The notes under the pieces are model-generated. The model saw only the letters and a program-made list of their open reading frames with translations. It had not been told where the DNA came from and did no database searches. The position numbers and the translations under genes are program-made. A DNA stretch of 34,811 bases from Gammaproteobacteria bacterium (GTDB lineage Bacteria; Pseudomonadota; Gammaproteobacteria; Enterobacterales; GCA-2746155), in NCBI GenBank assembly GCA_030589945.1, contig JAUUZN010000023.1:1-34811 (forward strand). Reading direction: 5' to 3'. Positions 23,423 to 31,388 of this stretch are shown piece by piece. The stretch's first letter is position 1. Each line of letters opens with the position of its first letter.

Positions 23423-24793
23423 TTAATTAGGAATATAGAGAGTCAAATATCTCTGAACACCCGGGGGCCTTAAGATAAGAACAGGTATTCCTTCACCCTT
23501 AGGTAAGTTCAATATCAGTTCATTGAACTGCTCTACCGAAGTAATTTTAACATTACCAACGGCAAGAATAATATCTCTGCGTCGTAAACCTGAACGTGCA
23601 GCTGGGCCACTGAGTACCCGACTAACAATCACCCCATCGGACTCAATTAACTCTCTAATTTCGTCATCAATATCTTGGACAACTAGGCCTAAGGTATCAC
23701 TTTCATGCTCATCTTCGACCTCAGCTACTTCCTCTTCAGGTCCTGGTCGTGTACCAACCGTTAGATCGAGTCTCATTTTTTTACCATCGCGAAGAACATC
23801 AACCTTTACTTCAGTTCCTGGTGGAATAAGACCGACAATGAATGGAAGCTCTCCAGCTCTCTTGATAGGTTTATTATCAAACTTTAAAACAATATCGCCA
23901 TTCTTTAATCCAGCCTGTGCAGCCACCGAGTCTTTGGTAATTTGATTGAGTAATGCACCCTCAACATTTTTCAACCCAAAGGCCTTTGCTAATGCATAAG
24001 TGACATCCTGATATTGGACACCAAGATACCCTCGCTTCACTTTTCCATATTTCTTAAACTGTTCAACTACATTCAACGCAAGCTCAATGGGGATTGCGAA
24101 GGAGATACCAATATATCCACCACTGCGGCTCAGTATTTGTGAATTAATACCAACCACTTTTCCATCTAAACTCACTAAAGGTCCCCCAGAGTTACCCGGA
24201 TTGATTGCTACATCTGTTTGAATGTAAGGCACATATTGCTCGCGGCCTAATGTACGGCGCTTTGCACTAACAATACCTGCGGTGACCGTTTGATCGAATC
24301 CAAAAGGTGCACCAAAGCCAAGTACCCATTCACCAACCTTTAAATGATCAGAATTCCCCGTTTTTAGTGTCGGTAAATTCTTGGCATCAATTTTAAGTAG
24401 TGCAACATCCGTTCCTCTATCCTCACCAATGATTTTTGCAACATATTCTCGACCATTACTCATGCGAACAATTATTTCATCAGAATTAATCACCACATGG
24501 CGATTCGTTAAAACGTATCCATCTTTTGAAATGATGAATCCTGAACCTTCTGAACTCTGTTGTGGAGTAGTTTCTTCATCGTCTTCAATAGGACTTCGAC
24601 CACGAAATAGATTCTCTAATAAAGATTGTCTAGATTTAACTTCTTGGCTGCGAGTTGCAGAGATATTAACGACCCCTGGGGCAATTTTTTCAACGAGTTG
24701 TGTAAAGTCTGGAAAATTCGATTCATAAGCGAATAAAATTTGCGTTGAGAATAAAATAAGGCCTAACAAAATTGTCGTTTTTAATTGATTCAC
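23423..24793 (-). CDS. degP: DegP/MucD-type periplasmic serine protease
   Basis: This HtrA-family protease degrades misfolded envelope proteins. It has a signal peptide, a trypsin-like domain and two PDZ domains. Numbering from the TTG four codons upstream, the catalytic triad is H103 (TNRHVV), D133 (GTDVALL) and S206 (NPGNSGGPL); PDZ1 covers about 255-350 and PDZ2 about 370-455. I prefer the GTG start at 24793 because GGAG lies six bases upstream, giving a 456-residue product. Its position after rseC matches mucD of Pseudomonas. The linker between the PDZ domains is unusually acidic (EEEVAEVEDEHESD). Confidence 0.93.
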   Translation of the reverse strand: MNQLKTTILLGLILFSTQILFAYESNFPDFTQLVEKIAPGVVNISATRSQEVKSRQSLLENLFRGRSPIEDDEETTPQQSSEGSGFIISKDGYVLTNRHVVINSDEIIVRMSNGREYVAKIIGEDRGTDVALLKIDAKNLPTLKTGNSDHLKVGEWVLGFGAPFGFDQTVTAGIVSAKRRTLGREQYVPYIQTDVAINPGNSGGPLVSLDGKVVGINSQILSRSGGYIGISFAIPIELALNVVEQFKKYGKVKRGYLGVQYQDVTYALAKAFGLKNVEGALLNQITKDSVAAQAGLKNGDIVLKFDNKPIKRAGELPFIVGLIPPGTEVKVDVLRDGKKMRLDLTVGTRPGPEEEVAEVEDEHESDTLGLVVQDIDDEIRELIESDGVIVSRVLSGPAARSGLRRRDIILAVGNVKITSVEQFNELILNLPKGEGIPVLILRPPGVQRYLTLYIPN

Positions 24794-24864
24794 CGACTTC
24801 TCCAAAATAAGTAAGGTAATTTAATAATTTATAAACCACTGTGATTGACTTAAGAGTTAAATAT

Positions 24865-24887
24865 TTAGGCCTTCAAGTAAAGCCTAA
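24865..24887 (-). terminator. Possible attenuator or weak terminator between rseC and degP
   Basis: A 9-bp stem (TTAGGCCTT 24865-24873 with AAAGCCTAA 24879-24887, one G-U pair in the RNA) closes a 5-base loop, 42 nt past the rseC stop. On the minus strand it is followed by ATATTTAA rather than a pure T-run, so termination would be partial. It could uncouple the protease and lepA from the sigma-E transcript. Confidence 0.4.
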
Positions 24888-24928
24888 CTGTGCAACTTTC
24901 TGTAACAGTCTATGTTTAGTCAGCATGT

Positions 24929-25384
24929 TTAATCTAAGGAATGCCAGCAGTTGTTTTCATCACGAATAATAACGGGTGATGACAGCTCTCTACTTAAAGA
25001 ATATGCTGAAACTAGCCGCGCGAAAAAGATTCCAGTCAGAAAACCCAGTATTGAGCCTATCACCGTATAAAGATCTTGGTTTTGTGTAAAATAACCGAAA
25101 ATAGTCGCTCCAAGTATCATCAGAATCAACGGCATCATGTAGTGAATAAATGAGCCTTTAACGAGCAATGAAGAAGCCAAACCAATATGTATGAGTTCAT
25201 TGATGTTAAGTTTTTCTGACTTTGTGACTTCGAGTCGGTAGGTTTTATTAGCAAAAGCCTTCGCTAATATGCCGCCACCACAGCCATTTCCTGCCTCACA
25301 ACGCGGACATCCAGATTGTGGCAGAGTTTCGATAATATAACGATTGGGTGTTTCTGCAATAACTTTAGCGGGTTGCTTTATCAT
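24929..25384 (-). CDS. rseC: RseC family membrane protein (SoxR reducing system / sigma-E accessory)
   Basis: RseC is a small inner-membrane protein encoded with sigma-E and implicated in sigma-E control and in reduction of SoxR. From ATG 25384 it has 151 residues: a cytoplasmic Cys cluster CPRCEAGNGC (C26, C29, C35), then two membrane helices at about 75-100 and 108-125. The start is chosen by family alignment (MIKQPAKV). The frame also opens at ATGATG 25408-25411, nine codons earlier, which has AGAAG upstream. Its start overlaps the rseA stop by 20 bases. The expected rseB gene between rseA and rseC is missing. Confidence 0.9.
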   Translation of the reverse strand: MIKQPAKVIAETPNRYIIETLPQSGCPRCEAGNGCGGGILAKAFANKTYRLEVTKSEKLNINELIHIGLASSLLVKGSFIHYMMPLILMILGATIFGYFTQNQDLYTVIGSILGFLTGIFFARLVSAYSLSRELSSPVIIRDENNCWHSLD

Positions 25385-26075
25385 CTTCCTGCGTTGGCTT
25401 GTTGCCATCATCAGTTTGCTTCTGAAGCTGAGGGTTTAGGTTATAGTTCGGCTTAAACAATGTTAACGGAACCGTCACACTGTGGCTAACAACATTCACA
25501 AAGGGTGATATATTTTGTAAACCATAGCGACTTGATTGCTTAGTAAAATCTAATAAATTTTCTTGCAATTGAGTATGTTCAGACTGTTCAGCAATGGGTA
25601 GGTTATCAAGTTCAAGAAGTTCTAATGATGTGATTGCCGATGTTTGTTGTGTTGGTGTATTCAAAGTTTGAACACCGAAAACTATTATCGCAGTTACAGA
25701 AGCTGCGATAGCAAGTCCTGTGGCTTGCTCGGTCCAATCTCGGATACTCGTCGCAATACTTGCAACTTTAGCAGGTTTTAACTGCCCATCTTTGCCCTGC
25801 TCTCTTTGTTGACGTCGAACATTAGGAACTAATAAAGTAGGTTCTTGTTGGATCAGATTGAATATTCGTTTGTCGAGCTGTAAATCAATAGATTTAGGCA
25901 CTTCGCCCTTAATAAGATCATTAACAAGATGATACCGAGACCAGATTGAACGCATTTCTGAGTCATTAACGAGTTCGTCTAGATCAGCAGAAGAGACAAC
26001 ATCATTATTACTATCAATATCACTATCAAAATCAATGATGTCCGCGACTGTCTGTTGTTTTTGTTTATTTATCAA
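25365..26075 (-). CDS. rseA: Anti-sigma-E factor RseA (MucA)
   Basis: RseA is the single-pass membrane protein that sequesters sigma-E until cut by DegS and RseP. From the TTG at 26075 it has 236 residues. The N-terminal anti-sigma domain includes LDELVNDSEMRSIWSRYHL, matching the E. coli NPEMQKTWESYHL region. One transmembrane helix lies at about 120-138. The periplasmic tail keeps LLDFTKQSSRYGLQNISPFVNVVSHS, like the conserved MucA C-terminal motif. I chose the TTG at 26075 because AGGA lies eight bases upstream and the N-terminus then matches family length; a TTG at 26144 has no ribosome site. A partner rseB is not encoded nearby. Confidence 0.88.
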   Translation of the reverse strand: MINKQKQQTVADIIDFDSDIDSNNDVVSSADLDELVNDSEMRSIWSRYHLVNDLIKGEVPKSIDLQLDKRIFNLIQQEPTLLVPNVRRQQREQGKDGQLKPAKVASIATSIRDWTEQATGLAIAASVTAIIVFGVQTLNTPTQQTSAITSLELLELDNLPIAEQSEHTQLQENLLDFTKQSSRYGLQNISPFVNVVSHSVTVPLTLFKPNYNLNPQLQKQTDDGNKPTQEDDKATR

Positions 26076-26156
26076 TTGTCTAATCCTATCAAAACCTTGT
26101 ATTTTCTTCTGATATCGATGATATCGTTTTAAATACAATTCCAATGTACCAATAAT

Positions 26157-26735
26157 TTATAAAGTAATCAATGGTTTAACACGTTCATCGATCGCTTCAC
26201 GAGCCCTAAATATTCGAGATCGGACTGTTCCTACTGGACAATCCATAATCTCACCAATTTCTTCGTAGCTTTTTCCCTCTAATTCTCTGAGGGTAATGGC
26301 TAGTCGTAAGTCTTCAGGTAAGCCTTCAATCACATCAAAGACTACGGTCCTCAACTCTTCAGTTAACATCAATCGTTCAGGACTTGCGTTATCTTTTAAA
26401 CCCGGTGCAATTCCATATTGCTCTGCATCGACTGCATCGATATCTGAATTAGGTGGTCTTCTATTTCGGGCTACCAGATAGTTTTTTGCAGTATTAATTG
26501 CTATCCGATAAAGCCATGTATAAAAGGCACTCTCACACCGAAAATTCGGTAATGCTCTATAGGCTTTAATAAAGGCCTCCTGGGTGACATCCATCACTTC
26601 AGAATGATCTTTAATATAGCCCGAAACAAGGTTCATAATCTTTTGTTGGTATTTCTTAACCAACACATCAAAGGCATTTTTATCGCCCGCCTGAACCTTT
26701 CTAACTAGAGCGTGATCAATCTCGTTAACTGTCAT
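26157..26735 (-). CDS. rpoE: RNA polymerase sigma-E factor (RpoE/AlgU)
   Basis: This 192-residue extracytoplasmic-function sigma factor responds to envelope stress. Region 2 includes FDVLVKKYQQKIMNLVSGYI and DVTQEAFIKAYRALPNFR; region 2.4 / linker includes AFYTWLYRIAINTAKNYLV; region 4 has the helix-turn-helix EGKSYEEIGEIMDCPVGTVRSRI. GGAAG precedes the ATG. It heads a minus-strand run of rseA, rseC and degP and has a sigma-E-type promoter upstream, implying autoregulation. Confidence 0.97.
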   Translation of the reverse strand: MTVNEIDHALVRKVQAGDKNAFDVLVKKYQQKIMNLVSGYIKDHSEVMDVTQEAFIKAYRALPNFRCESAFYTWLYRIAINTAKNYLVARNRRPPNSDIDAVDAEQYGIAPGLKDNASPERLMLTEELRTVVFDVIEGLPEDLRLAITLRELEGKSYEEIGEIMDCPVGTVRSRIFRAREAIDERVKPLITL

Positions 26736-26755
26736 TCTTCCGTTCTCAAGTGAAA

Positions 26756-26769
26756 TCGGAATATTCCGA
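26756..26769. repeat. 14-bp perfect palindrome in the rpoE leader
   Basis: TCGGAATATTCCGA is fully symmetric and lies 21-34 bases before the rpoE start codon, just after the predicted sigma-E promoter start. It may be an operator or a small RNA hairpin near the ribosome site. Confidence 0.5.
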
Positions 26770-26779
26770 GATTATGATG

Positions 26780-26807
26780 ATAGACAGTCTTTTGAAGAAT
26801 AAGTTCG
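26780..26807 (-). promoter_or_regulatory. rpoE: Sigma-E-type promoter in front of rpoE
   Basis: On the minus strand CGAACTT (26801-26807) and TCTAT (26780-26784) are separated by 16 bases. This matches the sigma-E consensus GGAACTT, N15-16, TCTRA, and the spacer AAAAGACTG resembles the autoregulated E. coli rpoE promoter. Transcription should start near 26773, about 38 bases before the start codon. Confidence 0.7.
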
Positions 26808-26936
26808 TGTTTTTGTAAAAAAATCATTAAAATTACTGATATTCGTTATAAATCAACTGATTGGATGGAGTAAGAGTAGCAGAACATTGGGCTAAGTTCA
26901 TAGTTATCAAGCCCTTAACGCGTACTTAATTTTAAA

Positions 26937-28568
26937 ATGAGCAATAAAAGTAATAACACATCTCCTCACTCTTCTCTTCATTATGACGTGGTGATCATTG
27001 GTAGTGGCGCAGCAGGTTTAAGCTGTGCACTACAACTTGCCGACTTAGGTTCAATCGCCGTCCTCAGTAAAGGCCCTCTTCCCGAAGGTTCAACCCTATA
27101 CGCACAGGGTGGCATTGCTGCTGTTCTTGATGGTGAGGACAGTATTGCTTCTCATGTGAGTGACACACTTATTGCAGGTGCCGATCTCTGTGATCAGCAG
27201 GTCGTAGAATTTACCGTCAGCCACTCACGTGAAGCCATCAACTGGCTAATTAGTAATGGTGTGAAGTTCAGTCGTTCTGATGACAACCAATATCATTTGA
27301 CTCAAGAAGGTGGGCATAGCCATAGACGAATTATTCATTCTGCAGATTCCACCGGTCACGAAGTACAGACAACGTTAGTGGACGCGGTTAAGAATAAGCC
27401 ATCCATTGATCTCTTTGAACAACATAATGCAATTGATATCCTCACCGAAAATGATTCTAGCGCTAACAAGAAGCCCACAAGCCACTGTTACGGAATTTAT
27501 GTGCTCAATAAAGAAAGCGATGAGGTGGACGTTTTTCAAAGCCGATTTGTTATTTTAGCAACTGGTGGCGCGAGCAAGGTCTATCTTTATACATCTAATC
27601 CAGATGTCGCATCCGGTGATGGCATCGCGCTTGCTTGGCGAGCAGGATGTTCGGTTGCAAACCTAGAATTTAATCAATTTCATCCAACCTGTTTATTTCA
27701 TCCACAGGCGAATAATTTTCTTATTACTGAAGCGATCCGAGGTGAAGGTGGACTGCTCAAACGACCGGATGGGAGTCGATTTATGGATGAATTCCATCCA
27801 AAGGCTGAACTCGCTCCAAGAGATATTGTGGCTCGTGCCATTGACCATGAAATGAAACGACTTGGTACAGATTGTATGTACCTTGATATCAGTCATCGAG
27901 AAGATGATTTCATTAAAGAACATTTTCCTACCATTTATCAACGCTGCTTAAATCTCGGTATCGATATTACCAAAGAACCCATACCCATTGTTCCGGCTGC
28001 TCATTATACCTGTGGTGGTGTCAAGGTCGATATTACTGGAAAGACTGATGTCGATGGTCTTTATGCAGTGGGTGAAGTCGCTTATACGGGCCTTCATGGA
28101 GCTAATCGGATGGCCAGTAATTCCTTACTAGAATGCCTTGTATTCGCCAAGTCAGTCTCCGATGATATTCGTAAACGTTGGAATCAGAATGCTGTCTTAC
28201 CTGAGGCAAAACCTTGGGATTCGAGTCGAGTAACCGATTCAGACGAGGAAGTTGTGGTTCATCATAATTGGCACGAACTTAGAAGGTTGATGTGGAATTA
28301 CATGGGAATTGTACGTAGTAATAAACGACTTGAGAGAGCTGAGCGACGAATAGAACTACTGCAGCAGGAAATCCGAGAATACTATAAAAACTTTCACATC
28401 ACCTCCGATTTACTAGAACTAAGGAATCTGGTGATGGTGGCTGAATTAATGGTACGTTGTGCTAAACAACGACATGAATCTAGAGGCTTACACTTTACAT
28501 TAGATTATCCGAACCGCGATGAGTCCCTTGATGGTATCCCCACGGTAATTACGCCTCCTAAGCTTTAA
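26937..28568 (+). CDS. nadB: L-aspartate oxidase
   Basis: NadB oxidises L-aspartate to iminoaspartate, the first step of NAD synthesis. The 543-residue flavoprotein has the FAD-binding loop [12 protein letters not shown] (G22, G24, G27), [11 protein letters not shown], the active-site segments [11 protein letters not shown] and [35 protein letters not shown], and the [13 protein letters not shown] flavin segment. The C-terminal helical domain is complete. No convincing ribosome-binding site precedes the ATG at 26937, but GHYDVVIIG-like sequence begins soon after, so the start is at most a few codons uncertain. It is divergent from rpoE over 201 bp. Confidence 0.97.
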   Translation: MSNKSNNTSPHSSLHYDVVIIGSGAAGLSCALQLADLGSIAVLSKGPLPEGSTLYAQGGIAAVLDGEDSIASHVSDTLIAGADLCDQQVVEFTVSHSREAINWLISNGVKFSRSDDNQYHLTQEGGHSHRRIIHSADSTGHEVQTTLVDAVKNKPSIDLFEQHNAIDILTENDSSANKKPTSHCYGIYVLNKESDEVDVFQSRFVILATGGASKVYLYTSNPDVASGDGIALAWRAGCSVANLEFNQFHPTCLFHPQANNFLITEAIRGEGGLLKRPDGSRFMDEFHPKAELAPRDIVARAIDHEMKRLGTDCMYLDISHREDDFIKEHFPTIYQRCLNLGIDITKEPIPIVPAAHYTCGGVKVDITGKTDVDGLYAVGEVAYTGLHGANRMASNSLLECLVFAKSVSDDIRKRWNQNAVLPEAKPWDSSRVTDSDEEVVVHHNWHELRRLMWNYMGIVRSNKRLERAERRIELLQQEIREYYKNFHITSDLLELRNLVMVAELMVRCAKQRHESRGLHFTLDYPNRDESLDGIPTVITPPKL

Positions 28569-28580
28569 AATAAATCCACT

Positions 28581-28604
28581 GTTAATACTGTAGTTAATAC
28601 TGCA
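28581..28604. repeat. 12-nt tandem duplication across the sdhE stop
   Basis: GTTAATACTGTA (28581-28592) is followed immediately by GTTAATACTGCA (28593-28604), one difference in twelve. The second copy holds the sdhE stop codon and last codons; the first fills the spacer towards nadB. Confidence 0.8.
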
Positions 28605-28848
28605 GTTCCGATTGCCGAATAAGTTTTGTCATTTCCTTGTCTAACTCTACTGTGGGATGGGCAAAACCCATCAACCAAGAATAGAGATCTGGGTCTGGGT
28701 TCTCTAGAAATATTAATAGGTTGTCCTGTTGCTGATCATCCATGTTGAGAAAGCCCTGCTCTAAGAATGAACCTAGTATAAAATCTAACTCCAGCATACC
28801 TCGACGGCATGCCCACTTAATTCTTGCAATCTTTGTAGAATCACTCAA
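28594..28848 (-). CDS. sdhE: FAD assembly factor SdhE
   Basis: SdhE helps attach FAD covalently to the succinate dehydrogenase flavoprotein. The 84-residue acidic helical protein carries the signature RRGMLELD (16-23), with the functionally essential RGxxE, and a YSWLMG segment. It converges with nadB and diverges from ygfZ, as in Pseudomonas and E. coli neighbourhoods. The ygfX gene that follows sdhE in enterobacteria is absent. The 243-bp spacer to ygfZ (28849-29091) holds no gene that I can see. Confidence 0.93.
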   Translation of the reverse strand: MSDSTKIARIKWACRRGMLELDFILGSFLEQGFLNMDDQQQDNLLIFLENPDPDLYSWLMGFAHPTVELDKEMTKLIRQSELQY

Positions 28849-29091
28849 TTTCTTAATCCTGTTGTTCTCGACTACTGAAAATTAGCTAGCAACATTCTGA
28901 CAGCTACCTTCATACCAATTTCTTACTTAGAATGTGAATAAGTTCTCTAAAATCCTACTCACTTAAATGACTTTTATCATATTAGGTATATACTAGAAAT
29001 CTAATTAGTTTCAGTGTCTATCCTGACTGATGTCCCAAATGGATTCAAGTAGATTTTAGATCGCTAACAATGGTTCACAGAGACAACATTA

Positions 29092-30075
29092 ATGACATTA
29101 TTTGTAAGTGACAGCATCAATAAAGGTATCGTTAAATTTAAAGGTAGCGACGCTGAAAAATTTCTTCAAGGACAACTGACCTGTGATGTTAGTGAACTCG
29201 CGACTTCAGTGGTATTACCGGGTGCCTACTGCTCTCCCAAAGGAAGAATTAGAGCAAACTTTATACTTGTTAAACCTGAGGATGATGAATTTTTGATGAT
29301 TTTGCCCTCTGATCAGGTTCAATTTTTAATTGAGGTTATGACGCCGTATGTTGCATTTTTTCAAACAGAAATGACGGATATCACTGAAGACTACCAAATT
29401 CTGGGTATTTACTCAGATTCTGATGTTGAAAATGAGAACGAAAATAACAGTGAATGGAAGAATGTTTTCAATACAGATAAAACTGATAATGAGTGGCAAA
29501 GAAGTTCTTCAGACACTCAATCATGCATCAGATTACCTGGTAAATACGCAAAATGGTTAGTAATCACCTCACAATCAGCAATGCAATCCACAACTGTTCT
29601 AGAAACAATGCCTACTGAACAGTGGCAGGAGTTGGAAATACGCTCGGGATATATTGGCATTAATTCCAAGAGTCGTGATCAATTCTTACCCCATGATATT
29701 AGCCTTCCTGCTCTTGGGGCGGTTAGCTTTACCAAAGGCTGTTATACGGGTCAAGAAATTGTTGCCAGGATGCATTATCGTGGTAACCCAAAATACAGCC
29801 TCATGATCATTGAAACCGAACAAACTGATTGCGATATTGCCGATAAACTGACGCAACAAATCAATGACGATGAACAATTGAAAATAGGTCAAATAGTGAC
29901 TAAGCTACAATTAAGTGATCAACGATGGTTAATTGCAGCCTCAATCAAAAAGACAGTCTATGATCCACAAAACAGTGAACCACAGGAAATGAAGCTTCAT
30001 GCCTGTGATCAGACCATACAATGCAAATTAACTCTACCGGTAAATATTCCGGCACAGAGCAGTCAAGGAGAGTAA
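29092..30075 (+). CDS. ygfZ: tRNA-modifying / Fe-S assembly folate-binding protein YgfZ
   Basis: YgfZ binds tetrahydrofolate and supports iron-sulfur enzymes such as MiaB. The 327-residue GcvT-related protein has the N-terminal GIVKFKGSDAEKFLQGQLTCDV, a PGAYCSPKGRI segment and the defining motif KGCYTGQE (215-222) with the redox-relevant C217. An Asn/Glu-rich stretch at about 111-140 looks like a loop insertion. It is six bases upstream of the HDOD gene, so the two form an operon. Confidence 0.92.
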   Translation: MTLFVSDSINKGIVKFKGSDAEKFLQGQLTCDVSELATSVVLPGAYCSPKGRIRANFILVKPEDDEFLMILPSDQVQFLIEVMTPYVAFFQTEMTDITEDYQILGIYSDSDVENENENNSEWKNVFNTDKTDNEWQRSSSDTQSCIRLPGKYAKWLVITSQSAMQSTTVLETMPTEQWQELEIRSGYIGINSKSRDQFLPHDISLPALGAVSFTKGCYTGQEIVARMHYRGNPKYSLMIIETEQTDCDIADKLTQQINDDEQLKIGQIVTKLQLSDQRWLIAASIKKTVYDPQNSEPQEMKLHACDQTIQCKLTLPVNIPAQSSQGE

Positions 30076-30081
30076 CACCTT

Positions 30082-30918
30082 ATGAGTTTGGAAGAAGATT
30101 TTCTTAATTTATTACTCGATGCTATTAAAACGGATCGACTTGTCTTACCAACGTTGCCTGAAGTTGCATTGAAAATTAGAGAAGTAGTTGAAGATCCTGA
30201 TGTTTCTGCACACAGTCTAGCTGATGTTATCGCCAGTGATGCAGCACTAAGTGCTCGTCTCATTAAGGTTGCCAACAGTCCGTTACTCAGAGGTCGTGTT
30301 GCAGTCGATAATTTGCAAATGGGCATTACACGTCTTGGTATTACCTTTGTGCGAAACCTTGCCACAGGCCTTGCCATGGAACAGATGTTCCAAGCCACCT
30401 CGGAATTTGTAGATACTCGCATGAGAGCTTCCTGGGAACACAGCATTGAAGTCGCATCCATTAGTCATGTACTTGCCAAACACTATGCCGGTTTAAAACC
30501 AGATCAGGCTACCCTTGCAGGATTGACCCATGAATTAGGTATTCTTCCAATCTTGACTATTGCAGAAGAAAATCCTGCCCTGCTTGAAGATGAAGAAGCC
30601 CTTGATCGCATAATTACTCAACTACACCCTCAAATAGGAAAGGCCATATTATCGGCATGGGAGTTCCCAGAAGAATTAGCCAGCGTGCCGTTTAATTATC
30701 TTGATTTTGGTCGTGAGCATGATGGCCCTGCAGATTACTCAGACGTTGTCTGTGTTGCCAACTTACAAAGTTATGCCGGTACCGATCATCCTCTTGCAAG
30801 CATTGATTGGAATGATGTTCCTGCATTTGCAAAGCTGGGGCTCGCTACGGATGTTGATGTTCATGAGGTTGAAGGTATTGCTGAAGATATTGACGAAGCG
30901 AGAGCCTTTCTTGTTTAA
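30082..30918 (+). CDS. HDOD-domain signalling protein
   Basis: This 278-residue soluble protein is nearly all HDOD domain (about 15-215): LPTLPEVALKIREVVEDPD, DAALSARLIKVANSPLL, LGITFVRNLATGLAME and AGLTHELGILPIL. The HD pair is replaced by H150-E151, so phosphohydrolase activity is not expected; HDOD proteins are generally regulatory scaffolds. GGAG is in the last codons of ygfZ. The ygfZ-HDOD pair also occurs in Pseudomonas. The target pathway is unknown. Confidence 0.85.
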   Translation: MSLEEDFLNLLLDAIKTDRLVLPTLPEVALKIREVVEDPDVSAHSLADVIASDAALSARLIKVANSPLLRGRVAVDNLQMGITRLGITFVRNLATGLAMEQMFQATSEFVDTRMRASWEHSIEVASISHVLAKHYAGLKPDQATLAGLTHELGILPILTIAEENPALLEDEEALDRIITQLHPQIGKAILSAWEFPEELASVPFNYLDFGREHDGPADYSDVVCVANLQSYAGTDHPLASIDWNDVPAFAKLGLATDVDVHEVEGIAEDIDEARAFLV

Positions 30919-30939
30919 GTAAAGTTAGTTAGATATACC

Positions 30940-30962
30940 CATTTTGTTATAACATCATTTGG
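30940..30962. promoter_or_regulatory. Candidate Zur-type operator
   Basis: The perfect palindrome TGTTATAACA (30945-30954) lies 41 bases before the small CxxC gene. With its flanks it matches one half of the gammaproteobacterial Zur box (TGTTATA-N-TATAACA) exactly and the other half only partly (CATCATT). Its place in front of a znuA-znuB operon makes zinc control plausible; Fur is an alternative. Confidence 0.45.
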
Positions 30963-30995
30963 AACAATCTATTTAATAATGTTAAACTTTTAGGT

Positions 30996-31301
30996 ATGAA
31001 GAATTTTAAAATTCATAAATCAACGAGAACTCTGAGCAGTATGAATGCTTTACTGTTAGTTGCCGTATGCATTTTAATTCTACTGTCTAATAAATTACAT
31101 GATGACAGTCACAATATTAATTCCGAAAATACCTGCTCAATTTGTATTGCACAAACCAATTCTGACACCGGATTAATCACTGCAGAATTCAACTTCAACC
31201 CCAGAACGGCTTATCCTATGGCTGTATCTGTTGAAGTTAGATTCATCGATCATCAACAATTTTCAATACTGCGTAGTCGTTCTCCTCCCCTCCTTAGTTA
31301 A
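30996..31301 (+). CDS. Small single-pass membrane protein with CxxC motif, first gene of the zinc cluster
   Basis: This 101-residue protein has one hydrophobic helix (about 18-34, NALLLVAVCILILLS), then HDDSHN and CSIC (C47-C50), and ends RSRSPPLLS. The His/Cys cluster following a signal-like segment resembles small metal-regulated proteins (DUF2946-like) found beside metal transport genes, but similarity is loose. An internal ATG at 31041 is a possible alternative start, since the ribosome site at 30996 is only one base from the ATG. Metal binding is inference. Confidence 0.55.
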   Translation: MKNFKIHKSTRTLSSMNALLLVAVCILILLSNKLHDDSHNINSENTCSICIAQTNSDTGLITAEFNFNPRTAYPMAVSVEVRFIDHQQFSILRSRSPPLLS

Positions 31302-31388
31302 TATCGAAGTATGACTGTTAGATTCAGCATTCAAGCTAGATCGTAACAACAGCTCAAATAGGTTCGTTTATTAATCTGGAGCAACCCA

